Made by a program: the position numbers and the translations under genes. Of a stretch of 64,000 bases of DNA, positions 35,594 to 44,545 are shown piece by piece. The stretch is taken from NCBI GenBank assembly GCA_963775935.1, contig CAVZKR010000008.1:186001-250000 (forward strand), written 5' to 3'. The notes under the pieces are model-generated. The model made no database searches, was not told the origin of the DNA, and worked only from the letters and a program-made list of their open reading frames with translations. The DNA is from JBBIPA01 sp963775935. GTDB taxonomy: Bacteria; Chloroflexota; Dehalococcoidia; GIF9; UBA5629. Each line of letters begins with the position of its first letter. Positions within the stretch are counted from its first letter, which is position 1.

Positions 35594-35622
35594 TTGACAC
35601 TCAAAATATGGTAGAGTACAAT
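35594..35622 (+). promoter_or_regulatory. Promoter of the DUF151 gene
   Basis: A consensus TTGACA (35594-35599), a 17-nt spacer and TACAAT (35617-35622), with GGAGG and the ATG about 25 nt downstream of the predicted start. It is divergent from the tRNA-tuf promoter. Confidence 0.8.
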
Positions 35623-35653
35623 AACTTTGCGTGATTTGTATGGAGGAATGCTT

Positions 35654-36433
35654 ATGCTAGAGATGACAATAGACAGCATCCGAGTAAGCCCGATGAACTA
35701 CCAGCATGTAGTGATCTTAAAGGAAAAAAACTCGGATCGCTACCTGCCGATATGGATTGGGCCTGAAGAAGCAGATGCAATTCGTAGAAAGCTAGAGAAT
35801 ATTGAAGTGCCTCGCCCACTTACCCATGACTTGCTCAAAAATGCAATCGTCGCTTTCGAATCGTTATCAGGAGCATCACTTAACAGAGTCGTTGTAAACG
35901 ATCTCCGTGCCGATACTTTCTATGCTCAGATAGTTTTTGAGTTTAACGATGGGCCAATTCCAACAATTCTACGTCCTACATCGAAGAGTAATATTCCAGA
36001 CTATGATAAAAACGCATCAGTATTCCTCACGTGGCAAGGCAAAGAGCATAAAGCCAAAGTTGCCACCAAATGGCAGGAGGCAAGCAGGAAATTTATAGAG
36101 GCGGAAAATTCCGATGGCTTAATTTTTGAATTGTGCTTTGATAAAGCTCATGATAGATGGTTGCTCACCAAAATCAAACTTGACTCCCGCCCCAGTGATG
36201 CTATTGCTTTTGCAGTGCGTGCCATGACCCCAATCTATGCTGAGGATATAGTCCTTGATAAGGCAGGGATCACCTTTGATAAAGAGACCGGTAAGCCTAT
36301 TTCTCTACAAAAAAACAGCAGAGAAGAGGGAGAGCGAGGTAAAGTTGATGAACAAGACCTCAAAAAGTTTCCAGCTATTTTTGATTTCATCAACACACTC
36401 GATATAGACGATCTTGGCAAGCATAAATCATGA
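35654..36433 (+). CDS. DUF151 bifunctional-nuclease-like protein with large insertion
   Basis: The ATG at 35654 follows GGAGG by 7 nt. The protein has the DUF151 fold: MTIDSIRVSPMNYQHVVILK, LPIWIGPEEADAI, RPLTHDLL, DTFYAQIVFE, then SRPSDAIAFAVR and a C-terminal AGITFDKETG segment. Family members are near 150-200 residues; this one is 259. About 70 extra residues (about 100-172, nt 35951-36170) separate the FYA strand from the RPSDA motif, and an acidic tail follows. Homologues have RNase/DNase activity and act in stress responses. Function here is inferred. Confidence 0.85.
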   Translation: MLEMTIDSIRVSPMNYQHVVILKEKNSDRYLPIWIGPEEADAIRRKLENIEVPRPLTHDLLKNAIVAFESLSGASLNRVVVNDLRADTFYAQIVFEFNDGPIPTILRPTSKSNIPDYDKNASVFLTWQGKEHKAKVATKWQEASRKFIEAENSDGLIFELCFDKAHDRWLLTKIKLDSRPSDAIAFAVRAMTPIYAEDIVLDKAGITFDKETGKPISLQKNSREEGERGKVDEQDLKKFPAIFDFINTLDIDDLGKHKS

Positions 36434-36764
36434 AGCCACTCTTTATGAAGGAACATCTAACTAAAAACTCATTTCTACAACTATTCGCCTAAGCGAGAAA
36501 ACGCAAGTAACCTTTACCAATTTCACTTATAAAGCAAGACTTCGTTCAAAACTCGGAGGCAATTTCACTGACACTGATTTGATAGAACCACCTAAGTTAT
36601 TAAAGTATACGAACGGAGATTTCTTTAAGCTTTTTAATAGGGGGTGACAAAAAAGAAGGATTCATGTATACTATTTACTCAGTATGATTAGGTTATACGA
36701 AGTTCATTTACGGTAGACCAAAGTTGAATCGCACTATGAAACAACGCTGAACTACCTCATACGT
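36434..36764 (+). other. 331-nt gap upstream of the ATP synthase operon
   Basis: Apart from the atp promoter, no gene, RNA or repeat was recognised. The first 200 nt are AT-rich and stop-rich in all frames. Confidence 0.5.
36644..36672 (+). promoter_or_regulatory. Promoter of the ATP synthase operon
   Basis: GTGACA (36644-36649), a 17-nt spacer ending in TG and TATACT (36667-36672), an extended -10. It predicts a leader of roughly 85 nt before atpI. Confidence 0.75.
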
Positions 36765-37106
36765 GTGGTATCAACTGATACTATAAATTTGTTTGTGTCT
36801 TTAAAAAAGGGAATATCTGGGATAGTGCGGCAGAAACACTCTGAGCAACCAAGAGTCAGAGAATGGGTAAAACCTCTCTGGTTCCTTTTTACGGTTGGCT
36901 GGTATGTGGTCTTGAGTGTTCTTATACCAACAGGCATCGGTTTTTGGCTCGACCAGCCGCAGCAGTTTAATAGCCGCCCTCTCTATACATTAATTGGATT
37001 TGGTGTTGGAACGGTTATAGCCTTTTACGGTCTATATCGTATGCTTCGCCAATTCTATAATGAGCAGAAAGAACAGAGCAAGAACAAGGAGTCGAACAAT
37101 AAGTAG
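36765..37106 (+). CDS. atpI: AtpI-type ATP synthase assembly/ion-channel protein
   Basis: The 113-residue protein has two membrane helices (FLFTVGWYVVLSVLIPTGIGFWL and YTLIGFGVGTVIAFYGLYRML) and a Lys-rich tail, as in AtpI/AtpZ-like proteins encoded first in atp operons. The family helps c-ring assembly or Mg2+ uptake. The GTG start is uncertain because no clear ribosome-binding site is visible. It ends 3 nt before atpB. Confidence 0.8.
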   Translation: MVSTDTINLFVSLKKGISGIVRQKHSEQPRVREWVKPLWFLFTVGWYVVLSVLIPTGIGFWLDQPQQFNSRPLYTLIGFGVGTVIAFYGLYRMLRQFYNEQKEQSKNKESNNK

Positions 37107-37109
37107 ACC

Positions 37110-38063
37110 ATGAGAACTGGCTGTTCTATTAAGGTACTCTTACCAGTATCTATCATAATACTGATTCTTGTTATTGTTGGCTTTATTTCAGGACCAATAG
37201 GATCACGTTTATTTGGGATCGAACCACCCAGCTTTCTCAGCGTTCCCAAACCACATGTTGTGCTCCCCTCTGAGGGGATATTCAAGGTTTCTGATTTTTT
37301 CACCATCACCAATACTATTCTTGCTTCATGGTTTTCTATCATTTTACTGGTTATCCTATTCTATTTTTGTACGCGCAAAATGAAACTCATACCAGGCAGG
37401 CTGCAAGGTTTTGCCGAATTAGTCGTAGAGTTATTGTTGGACTTCATGAAAGGTGCCGCAGGAGAGAAGAATGCTCGTATACTTTTCCCTGTCGTTGCCA
37501 CCATCTTTCTCTACGTATTAACCAATGCCTATTTGGCTCTCCTCCCATTTTTCGGGACAATAGGTTTTCACGAAATACATGAGGGTGAAGAGATTTTTGT
37601 ACCATTTCTCCGTGCAGCAAATACCGATGTCAATGTCCCACTTTCGATTGCGATTGTAGCATTCGCCTTCATCGAATTCTGTGGAATACGCGCCCTTGGC
37701 TTCGGTCACTACATAAATGGCTTCTTTAATTTTGGGCAACTAAGTGACGGTTTTTCAAATCTAATCAAAGGTAAAATCCGCCCGGCTATCTCTGGAATTA
37801 TGTTGGGGTTCATTAATATATTTGTGGGAGTATTGGAAATTTTTAGCCATTTTATTCGTATGGTCAGCTTTACCTTCCGTCTCTTCGGCAATATGACTGC
37901 TGGTGAAATATTACTGGTAGTTGTCTGTTTCTTGCTCCCCTTTATATTTCCTGTAATATTTTATAGTTTGGAATTACTCATTGGCTTTATCCAGGCGTTA
38001 ATATTTGCGGGCTTAACTCTTGTATTCGGGGCTATTGCTTTAACACCTCATGCTGAGGAATAA
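37110..38063 (+). CDS. atpB: ATP synthase F0 subunit a
   Basis: This proton-channel subunit has 317 residues: an N-terminal helix, a long loop, and five more helices. The essential Arg lies in FTFRLFGNMTAGEILL, and the last helix carries QALIFAGLTLVFGAIAL. It forms the half-channels with the c ring. Confidence 0.95.
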   Translation: MRTGCSIKVLLPVSIIILILVIVGFISGPIGSRLFGIEPPSFLSVPKPHVVLPSEGIFKVSDFFTITNTILASWFSIILLVILFYFCTRKMKLIPGRLQGFAELVVELLLDFMKGAAGEKNARILFPVVATIFLYVLTNAYLALLPFFGTIGFHEIHEGEEIFVPFLRAANTDVNVPLSIAIVAFAFIEFCGIRALGFGHYINGFFNFGQLSDGFSNLIKGKIRPAISGIMLGFINIFVGVLEIFSHFIRMVSFTFRLFGNMTAGEILLVVVCFLLPFIFPVIFYSLELLIGFIQALIFAGLTLVFGAIALTPHAEE

Positions 38064-38086
38064 CATATTCGAAAGGAGAAAAGCGA

Positions 38087-38317
38087 ATGGATGCAGGAAC
38101 AATGAAAATGTTAGCGGTGGGGTTGGTTGCCGGGCTGGGTTTTTTAGGCCCAGGATTAGCCTTAGGACTCATTGGCTTTAGTGCCATGCAGGCGCTGGGA
38201 AGAAATCCCGAGGCTCGAGGGCCCATCCTAACCAACATGATCTTGATTGGTGCCTTGGCCGAAGCTATTGGTATCTATGCCCTGATTGTGGCTATTATTC
38301 TGGCTTTGGTAGCATAA
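38087..38317 (+). CDS. atpE: ATP synthase F0 subunit c
   Basis: A 76-residue helical hairpin with the polar loop GRNPEA and the ion-binding Glu in IGALAEAIGIYALI. The residues after the Glu and on helix 1 lack the Gln and Ser/Thr ligands of Na+-type rings, so proton coupling is inferred. GAAAGGAGA precedes the ATG. Confidence 0.96.
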   Translation: MDAGTMKMLAVGLVAGLGFLGPGLALGLIGFSAMQALGRNPEARGPILTNMILIGALAEAIGIYALIVAIILALVA

Positions 38318-38333
38318 TAGGGAGGAATAAACA

Positions 38334-38444
38334 ATGGATAATAGTGGGTTACCAATTTCAATAAGCATTATTATTTTTGGAGTGATACTGGGCCTTTTCA
38401 TATTCGCTGGCCTCATCATTGCTGCGGTAATTGGCTTATTGTAG
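38334..38444 (+). CDS. 36-aa membrane peptide between atpE and atpF
   Basis: A short reading frame with a good ribosome-binding site (GGAGG, 8 nt before the ATG) encodes a 36-residue peptide: a polar start (MDNSGLPIS) and one continuous hydrophobic helix ending AAVIGLL. It lies 16 nt after atpE and 33 nt before atpF in the same direction. The peptide does not resemble any standard F0 subunit I know. A role in F0 assembly or as an extra single-pass subunit is inferred from position. Confidence 0.65.
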   Translation: MDNSGLPISISIIIFGVILGLFIFAGLIIAAVIGLL

Positions 38445-38477
38445 TAGGTCTATAATAAAGAAAAAAGGCGGAGTTAC

Positions 38478-38969
38478 ATGGAAGGTATTGGTATCAACCT
38501 GCCGTTGCTATTGGCTTTTGTCGTAAACTTTATCATTTTACTTGTGCTTCTAAGCGTGTTCCTGTATAAGCCCGTACTTAAAAAGCTTGACGAGCGCCAG
38601 GCCAAAGTAAAGGAGAGCATGGAGCAAGCTGAAAGAATCAAGCAACAAGTAACAGAAACAGAAGGAAACATTAAGACACAACTGGACTCAGCGCGCAAAG
38701 AAGGGCAACATATAATTGCTCAAGCTGAACAGATGGGAGAGCGGTTAAAGGTAGAAACAAAGGAAGAAGCTCGCCATGAAGCTGAATCTCTTATCAGCAA
38801 GGCTCGCGTTGAAATACAACGTCAAAGGGATAAAGATATCGAGGAACTGCGTAAGCAATTTGCAGATATTGCCATTCTAGCAGCGGAAAAGGTTATTAAA
38901 GAAACATTGGATAAAGAGAAACATCGTAAGCTTATTGATGAAGTATTAGAGGAATCGAAGCTCAAATAA
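38478..38969 (+). CDS. atpF: ATP synthase F0 subunit b
   Basis: The 163-residue peripheral-stalk subunit has an N-terminal membrane helix (INLPLLLAFVVNFIILLVLLS is residues 5-25, split here by function) and a long charged coiled coil with repeated Glu/Lys/Gln, ending EVLEESKLK. Standard position after atpE. Confidence 0.94.
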   Translation: MEGIGINLPLLLAFVVNFIILLVLLSVFLYKPVLKKLDERQAKVKESMEQAERIKQQVTETEGNIKTQLDSARKEGQHIIAQAEQMGERLKVETKEEARHEAESLISKARVEIQRQRDKDIEELRKQFADIAILAAEKVIKETLDKEKHRKLIDEVLEESKLK

Positions 38970-38988
38970 GTATAAAGGTCATGGTTCT

Positions 38989-39528
38989 GTGTCAATAACT
39001 ACATCGAGTAAACGATATGCTCAGGCTGTCTTCCAAATAGCCAAGGGGCAAAATACCCTGGATGAATGGAAAGCTGATCTGAATAAAATAGCGGATTTAA
39101 TGCAGAATCCTGAATTTGCCTCTGCTATCGATAATCCCAAGTTACCTTTTGAACTAAAAGCGAAACTTGTAGAAGAGATGCTAGGCAAAGTAAAACCGCT
39201 AGCAGTAAATCTAGCCTATTTGTTAATAGTAAAAAATAAATTCAAGAATGCTGAACAGATTGCTAAAGAATTTGATCAATTGCTGAACGAGCATCATGGA
39301 GTAAAACATGCTGAGATAATCACCGCAGTTCCAATGGATAATACCGATAAAAATAACTTTGTACAACGACTTGAAGCTATGATTGAGAATAAAATTGAAG
39401 CCGATTTCAAGGTGGACCCTTCGATTTTAGGCGGTGTTATAGCAAGGGTAAATGGCAGTCTCATTGATGGTAGCATTCTTAATACGTTAAAAATGCTAAA
39501 GAAAAGTATGGTGGGGACGAGCAAGTAA
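38989..39528 (+). CDS. atpH: ATP synthase F1 subunit delta
   Basis: The OSCP-type delta subunit (179 residues) starts with GTG. It shows SSKRYAQAVFQIAKGQNTLDE, and the C-terminal signature DPSILGGVIARVNGSLIDGS. It connects the b stalk to the alpha3beta3 head. Confidence 0.94.
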   Translation: MSITTSSKRYAQAVFQIAKGQNTLDEWKADLNKIADLMQNPEFASAIDNPKLPFELKAKLVEEMLGKVKPLAVNLAYLLIVKNKFKNAEQIAKEFDQLLNEHHGVKHAEIITAVPMDNTDKNNFVQRLEAMIENKIEADFKVDPSILGGVIARVNGSLIDGSILNTLKMLKKSMVGTSK

Positions 39529-39551
39529 ATTCCCATAAGGGGGTAAATAAA

Positions 39552-41063
39552 GTGACGACGGAAAAGCGTGACATAATCGCGGTTCTAAAGGAACAGATTG
39601 AGCACTTCGGCACTGCTGTTACCATGGTGGAAGTTGGCACTGTTGTTGAAGTTGGTGATGGCGTTGCACGGATTCACGGATTGCGTGGTGCTCGCTATAA
39701 TGAATTGTTGGAATTCCCTCACAATATCGTGGGATTAGCCCTCAACTTGGAGGAGGATAACGTTGCTGCTGTAATTCTAGGTGATTACAGCAAAATAAAA
39801 GAGGGCACAGAGGTACGCTGCACTGGAAAAGTTGTAGAAGTACCGGTTGGTAATGAGCTTGTTGGAAGAGTTATCAACCCTGTTGGCGAGCCATTAGACG
39901 GAATGGGGCCATTGCATGCGAAAAAAACAAAACCTATAGAGCGTATTGCTCCCAACGTTGTAGCCCGACAATCAGTTAACGTCCCTATCCACACAGGAAT
40001 TAAAATTGTTGACAGTCTTATCCCGATCGGGAGAGGCCAACGTGAACTCATTATAGGCGATCGCGCAATAGGTAAATCGGCAATAGCTATAGATACCATT
40101 ATCAGCCAGAAAAGTACTGGAGTTATTTGTATTTATGTGGCTATCGGACAGAAGACATCGAAGGTAGCACAGGTAATAGAGACATTTAAGAAATTCGGCG
40201 CTATGGACCATACAATCATAGTAGTCGCAAATGCCTCTGACCCTGCTTCACTTCAATATCTTGCCCCTTATTCAGGTTGTGCTATTGGTGAGGAATTCAT
40301 GGAGCAAGGAAAGGACGCTTTAATTGTCTATGACGACTTAACAAAGCATGCCTGGGCTTATCGCCAAATATCTCTAATACTGCGGCGGCCGCCAGGCCGT
40401 GAGGCATATCCAGGTGATGTCTTCTATCTCCACAGCAGGCTTCTCGAAAGAGCAGCAAAGCTGTCAGCCGAGCATGGTGGGGGTTCACTTACGGCACTAC
40501 CCATTATCGAAATACAGGCTGGAGACCTATCCGCTTACATACCAACCAATGTGATTTCAATCACTGATGGACAAATAATCCTTGAAACGGACCTGTTTAA
40601 TAGTGGCATTCGTCCTGCATTAAATTCTGGGCTCTCGGTATCCCGTGTCGGCGGCAATGCTCAGACAAAAGCAATGCGGCAAGTAGCCGGCAAATTACGA
40701 TTGGATATGGCTCAATACAGTGAATTGGCCACATTTACTCAGTTCGGCACCTCAGATCTGGATAAAGCTACCAGAGCACAGCTAGAGCGAGGCCAAAGAA
40801 TTACCGAGGTACTGAAACAACCTCAGTATGCCCCAATGCCTCTATGGAAGGAGGTTACAATTCTCTATGCGGTAACTAACGGTTACTTAGACGATGTCCC
40901 GCTAGAGAAGGTTGCAGCCTTTGAGCAAAGTTTCCATCGTTTTATAGAAAGTAATAAGCCTGAGATATTGAAACGGATTGAGACGGATAAAGAGCTCAAA
41001 ACGGAAACTGAGCAAGCATTAAAAGCAGCGATATCAGAATTTAAACAGAATGTAACTTATTAA
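39552..41063 (+). CDS. atpA: ATP synthase F1 subunit alpha
   Basis: The non-catalytic nucleotide-binding subunit (503 residues, GTG start) has the P-loop GDRAIGKSAIAID, the DDLTKHAWAYRQISL region and the arginine finger in SVSRVGGNAQTKAM. Length and motifs are normal. Confidence 0.97.
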   Translation: MTTEKRDIIAVLKEQIEHFGTAVTMVEVGTVVEVGDGVARIHGLRGARYNELLEFPHNIVGLALNLEEDNVAAVILGDYSKIKEGTEVRCTGKVVEVPVGNELVGRVINPVGEPLDGMGPLHAKKTKPIERIAPNVVARQSVNVPIHTGIKIVDSLIPIGRGQRELIIGDRAIGKSAIAIDTIISQKSTGVICIYVAIGQKTSKVAQVIETFKKFGAMDHTIIVVANASDPASLQYLAPYSGCAIGEEFMEQGKDALIVYDDLTKHAWAYRQISLILRRPPGREAYPGDVFYLHSRLLERAAKLSAEHGGGSLTALPIIEIQAGDLSAYIPTNVISITDGQIILETDLFNSGIRPALNSGLSVSRVGGNAQTKAMRQVAGKLRLDMAQYSELATFTQFGTSDLDKATRAQLERGQRITEVLKQPQYAPMPLWKEVTILYAVTNGYLDDVPLEKVAAFEQSFHRFIESNKPEILKRIETDKELKTETEQALKAAISEFKQNVTY

Positions 41064-41080
41064 GTTGAAAGAAGAAAAAG

Positions 41081-41938
41081 ATGATTAGTCCACGTCTTCT
41101 CCGCAGAAGAATTCGTAGTATACAGAGCACGGCAAAAATCACCAAAGCGATGGAAATGATTGCCACAGCTAAGATGAGGCGTGCTCAGGAGCAAGCTCTG
41201 GCAGGTAGGCCTTATAACGATAAGATAACTCAGCTTGTATCTGACCTCGCGGTCGAGTCCGGAGCAGAAGTTTCCCTGCATCCTCTTCTGGAAAAACGAG
41301 AGGCAATAAACAAAATAGCAGTAGTTTATATTACCTCAGATAGAGGATTATGTGGTGGGCTCAATACTAACATGAATCGTCTGACCGCCAACTTCATCCT
41401 TGAACAGAAAATACCAGTAACACTTATTACAGTAGGTCGCAAAGGAACCAACTTCATGCATCGCCAACATCAGGATCTCAGGGCTGAGTTCAATGTGGTT
41501 GATCGTCCTTCCCTGTTTGATACATTGCCTATTTCTCGAATTATTATCGATGATTATATAAATCGGCAAGTTGATCTGGTGTATTTAGCATACACACAAT
41601 TTATAAGCACGATGGCACAAAGACCAACAATAGAATTGTTACTCCCAATAAAGCCAGCAACTTTATTAAAAACAGAAACTACTGAATATATTTACGAACC
41701 AGATCCAAAATCTGTATTGGAAGGACTTTTACCACGATTTATAGAAATGAGGGTTTATCACGCTGTACTCGAAGCTATTGCCAGTGAACAGTCAGCACGG
41801 ATGATTGCCATGCGCAATGCTACTGATAATGCTAATGAAATTATTGAACATCTAACATTAACCTTGAACAAAGCGCGTCAAGAAATGATCACCACGGAAC
41901 TTCTCGATATTACCGGAGGTGTCGAAGTCTTACACTAA
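41081..41938 (+). CDS. atpG: ATP synthase F1 subunit gamma
   Basis: The rotary shaft subunit (285 residues) has the N-terminal helix (RLLRRRIRSIQSTAKITKAM), TSDRGLCGGLN and the C-terminal helix AMRNATDNANEIIEHLTLTL. Its end abuts the ribosome-binding site of atpD. Confidence 0.96.
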   Translation: MISPRLLRRRIRSIQSTAKITKAMEMIATAKMRRAQEQALAGRPYNDKITQLVSDLAVESGAEVSLHPLLEKREAINKIAVVYITSDRGLCGGLNTNMNRLTANFILEQKIPVTLITVGRKGTNFMHRQHQDLRAEFNVVDRPSLFDTLPISRIIIDDYINRQVDLVYLAYTQFISTMAQRPTIELLLPIKPATLLKTETTEYIYEPDPKSVLEGLLPRFIEMRVYHAVLEAIASEQSARMIAMRNATDNANEIIEHLTLTLNKARQEMITTELLDITGGVEVLH

Positions 41939-41949
41939 GGAGGTCAATT

Positions 41950-43344
41950 TTGGCTAAGGGTAAAGTAGCTCAAATAATCGGAACAGTAATCGATGTCGAA
42001 TTTCCACAGGAGGAACTGCCTGCAATTTACAATGCTTTAGAGATTAATCAAGATGGCGAGAAATTAATCCTCGAGGTGCAGCACCATATCGGTAACAATT
42101 ACGTTCGCTGTCTGGCGCTATGTCCCACTGACGGTTTGCAAAGAGGAGTCGAGGTAATAGATACAGGTGCTCCAGTGACAGTGCCCGTAGGAAGAGCTAC
42201 CTTGGGTCGACTATTCAATGTATTTGGTGAACCATTAGACAATCTTGGCCCAGTGAAGGCTGAGAAACGTCTTCCAATACACCGTGAACCACCTCTACTT
42301 GAAGAGCAAGAAACAACCACTCAAATGCTGGAAACAGGGCTCAAAGTAATTGATCTTATTACTCCCTTTACTAAAGGAGGTAAGATTGGAGCTTACGGTG
42401 GTGCCGGGGTCGGTAAAACAGTAATCATTACGGAATTAATTCACAATATCGCTACGGAACACGGTGGATTCTCTGTCTTTGCTGGCGTTGGGGAGCGATC
42501 GAGGGAAGGTAACGATTTATGGGTTGAGATGAAGCATTCTGGCGTACTCGATAAAACGATGCTTGTTTTTGGGCAGATGAATGAACCACCTGGGGTCCGT
42601 GCTCGAATTGGACTGACCGGTGTGACGATGGCTGAATTCTTCCGTGAAGAAGAAGGACAAGATGTACTTCTCTTTATTGACAACATCTATCGTCATATCC
42701 TTGCTAATATGGAGGTTTCGGCATTGCTGGGGCGTATGCCATCGGCCGTTGGATATCAACCAACTCTCGCTACAGATGTCGGCGAACTGGAGGAAAGAAT
42801 CACCTCTACCAAGAAAGGATCTATCACCTCGTTCCAGGCTATATATGTACCTGCAGATGACTATACTGATCCAGGAATTGTCACTACTTTTGGGCATCTT
42901 GATGGCGTCATTTCCCTTGAACGTTCCATCGCTGCATTAGGTATTTATCCTGCTGTTGACCCATTATCTTCCACATCGCGAATACTTGATCCGCAGGTTA
43001 TTGGAGATGACCATTATCAAACAGCGAGAGGAGTACAAAAAGTACTGCAACGTTACAAGGATCTCCAGGATGTAATTGCCATTTTGGGTATGGAAGAACT
43101 TAGCGATGAAGACAAGGTAACTGTAGCTAGGGCACGTCGTATTCAAAGGTTCCTGTCCCAGCCTATGTTTGTAGCCGAGGCTTTTACTGGACGAAAAGGT
43201 AAATATGTTCCAGTGAAAGAGACTGTTCGTGGCTTTAAGGAAATACTCGAAGGAAAACATGATAACCTTCCTGAGGCCGCATTCTATATGGTTGGTACTA
43301 TAGACGAAGCGGTAGAACAAGCGAAAATAATTGGGAGCGCATAG
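41950..43344 (+). CDS. atpD: ATP synthase F1 subunit beta
   Basis: The catalytic subunit (464 residues, TTG start after AGGAGG) has the P-loop GGAGVGKTVIITEL, the catalytic Glu in GVGERSREGNDL and the Walker B LLFIDNIYR. The usual FRFTQAGSEVS after Walker B reads YRHILANMEVS here, and VTTFGHLDGVISLERS differs from the common form too. Core catalytic residues remain. Confidence 0.97.
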   Translation: MAKGKVAQIIGTVIDVEFPQEELPAIYNALEINQDGEKLILEVQHHIGNNYVRCLALCPTDGLQRGVEVIDTGAPVTVPVGRATLGRLFNVFGEPLDNLGPVKAEKRLPIHREPPLLEEQETTTQMLETGLKVIDLITPFTKGGKIGAYGGAGVGKTVIITELIHNIATEHGGFSVFAGVGERSREGNDLWVEMKHSGVLDKTMLVFGQMNEPPGVRARIGLTGVTMAEFFREEEGQDVLLFIDNIYRHILANMEVSALLGRMPSAVGYQPTLATDVGELEERITSTKKGSITSFQAIYVPADDYTDPGIVTTFGHLDGVISLERSIAALGIYPAVDPLSSTSRILDPQVIGDDHYQTARGVQKVLQRYKDLQDVIAILGMEELSDEDKVTVARARRIQRFLSQPMFVAEAFTGRKGKYVPVKETVRGFKEILEGKHDNLPEAAFYMVGTIDEAVEQAKIIGSA

Positions 43345-43769
43345 TGTCTAAATTAAAGCTTGAAATCGTAACTGCCGAACATCTAACCTTCTCTGGCGAC
43401 GTGAATGCAGTAATTGCTCCAGGGATAGAAGGGCAATTAGGGATTCTACCCAATCACGCGCCTCTAATGACGATGCTTCAACCTGGTGAGCTAATCATTA
43501 GAAAGGATGGCGAGGAATTATATTTGGCTATTACTGGTGGATTTCTCGAAGTGCGCCCAGATAAAGTTATTATTCTGGCTGATGCCTGTGAACGCTGTGA
43601 GGAAATCGATATAGCCCGTGCTGAGGAAGCTAAAAAGCGAGCTGAAGAACGCCTTAAGTCGCATACACCTGAAATCGATCATGCCCGAGCTGAAGCAGCA
43701 CTTCGTCGCGCTCTTATCCGTATTAAAGTAGCAGAGAAAATGCGCCGAAAACTCCGACCAAATATCTAA
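43344..43769 (+). CDS. atpC: ATP synthase F1 subunit epsilon
   Basis: This 141-residue subunit has the N-terminal beta sandwich (IAPGIEGQLGILPNHAPLMTML) and a C-terminal helical hairpin rich in Glu, Ala and Arg, the region that can inhibit ATP hydrolysis. Its GTG start shares one base with the atpD stop. Confidence 0.95.
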   Translation: MSKLKLEIVTAEHLTFSGDVNAVIAPGIEGQLGILPNHAPLMTMLQPGELIIRKDGEELYLAITGGFLEVRPDKVIILADACERCEEIDIARAEEAKKRAEERLKSHTPEIDHARAEAALRRALIRIKVAEKMRRKLRPNI

Positions 43770-43816
43770 TTCAAAAAGCTACTTTTAGCTAAATAATCAA
43801 ACTTAATCTATCGCAA

Positions 43817-44047
43817 TTATACTATTTCAAGCCTGACCCTGATACCTGCTTTTGTAGCTGCCACTCTCAGCAACGTTCGCATTGCTTCCGCCACTCGCCC
43901 TTGCTTGCCTATTACCCTCCCCTTATCGTCTAAGGCAACCTCCAGCTTAATTACCAACCTATTATCTTCAGTTGTTTCTTCAGTAACTTTTACATCATTA
44001 GGTGCGCTCACAATAGACTTTGCAATATACTCAATTAATTCCTTCAT
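43817..44047 (-). CDS. khpA: KH-domain RNA-binding protein KhpA
   Basis: A 76-residue single KH domain (MKELIEYIAKSIVSAPNDVKV, DDKGRVIGKQGRVAEAMRTL). KhpA works with KhpB/Jag as an RNA chaperone affecting cell elongation. It lies 2 nt after rpsP, the usual rpsP-khpA pair, and converges with atpC. Confidence 0.94.
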   Translation of the reverse strand: MKELIEYIAKSIVSAPNDVKVTEETTEDNRLVIKLEVALDDKGRVIGKQGRVAEAMRTLLRVAATKAGIRVRLEIV

Positions 44048-44049
44048 TA

Positions 44050-44391
44050 CTATGTCTCCTTAGTGGTTGTTTCAATCTCGGTCGTGCCTTTCTTGGATTT
44101 CGATTTTGCTGCCTTTGGCCTCCCAGATAATTTTGGTTTTAGCTTTGCTGGAATTTCAACTTCTGATTTGGACAACAATCGAGCCACAGTAACAGTTGGC
44201 CTCGCGCCGCAACCGAGCCATTTAGTAGCTTTTTCTTTATCGACATTGATCGTCTCTGGATCGGTCAACGGATTATACTGTCCGATAACCTCAATAAACG
44301 CACCATCACGTGGCGACCTTGAATCAGCAACCACTATGCGATACATCGGTTTACTTTTAGCACCTACTCTCCTTAATCTGATTTTTACCAT
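44050..44391 (-). CDS. rpsP: 30S ribosomal protein S16
   Basis: S16 starts MVKIRLRRVGAKSKPMYRIVV, followed by DSRSPRDGAFIEVIGQYNPLTDP. The Lys/Thr-rich tail after the core makes it slightly long (113 residues). The ATG at 44391 fits the family start better than one 8 codons earlier. Confidence 0.95.
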   Translation of the reverse strand: MVKIRLRRVGAKSKPMYRIVVADSRSPRDGAFIEVIGQYNPLTDPETINVDKEKATKWLGCGARPTVTVARLLSKSEVEIPAKLKPKLSGRPKAAKSKSKKGTTEIETTTKET

Positions 44392-44510
44392 GGTTCCTTT
44401 CTCAATCTGAATCACTAAATTTTTTATTGGTTATTATGCCCCAAGCCGCCTTGACTGTCAATAGCACCACTCGTTTCGAGTATCGTCAAGAGGCATATGA
44501 TAAGCTAAGG

Positions 44511-44539
44511 TTGCCACCGACGAATAGAGCTATTATAAT
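44511..44539 (+). promoter_or_regulatory. Promoter of nfi, predicting a leaderless mRNA
   Basis: TTGCCA (44511-44516), a 17-nt spacer and TATAAT (44534-44539). The GTG start codon of nfi begins only 7 nt after the hexamer, where transcription should start, and no ribosome-binding site exists. Confidence 0.75.
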
Positions 44540-44545
44540 CAAAGC

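Noticed and set aside
42517..42897. 126-codon open frame antisense to atpD
   Set aside because: Lies fully inside the catalytic core of atpD with no initiation signals.
43770..43816. Terminator between atpC and khpA
   Set aside because: The only hairpin has a 5-bp stem and is too weak to call.
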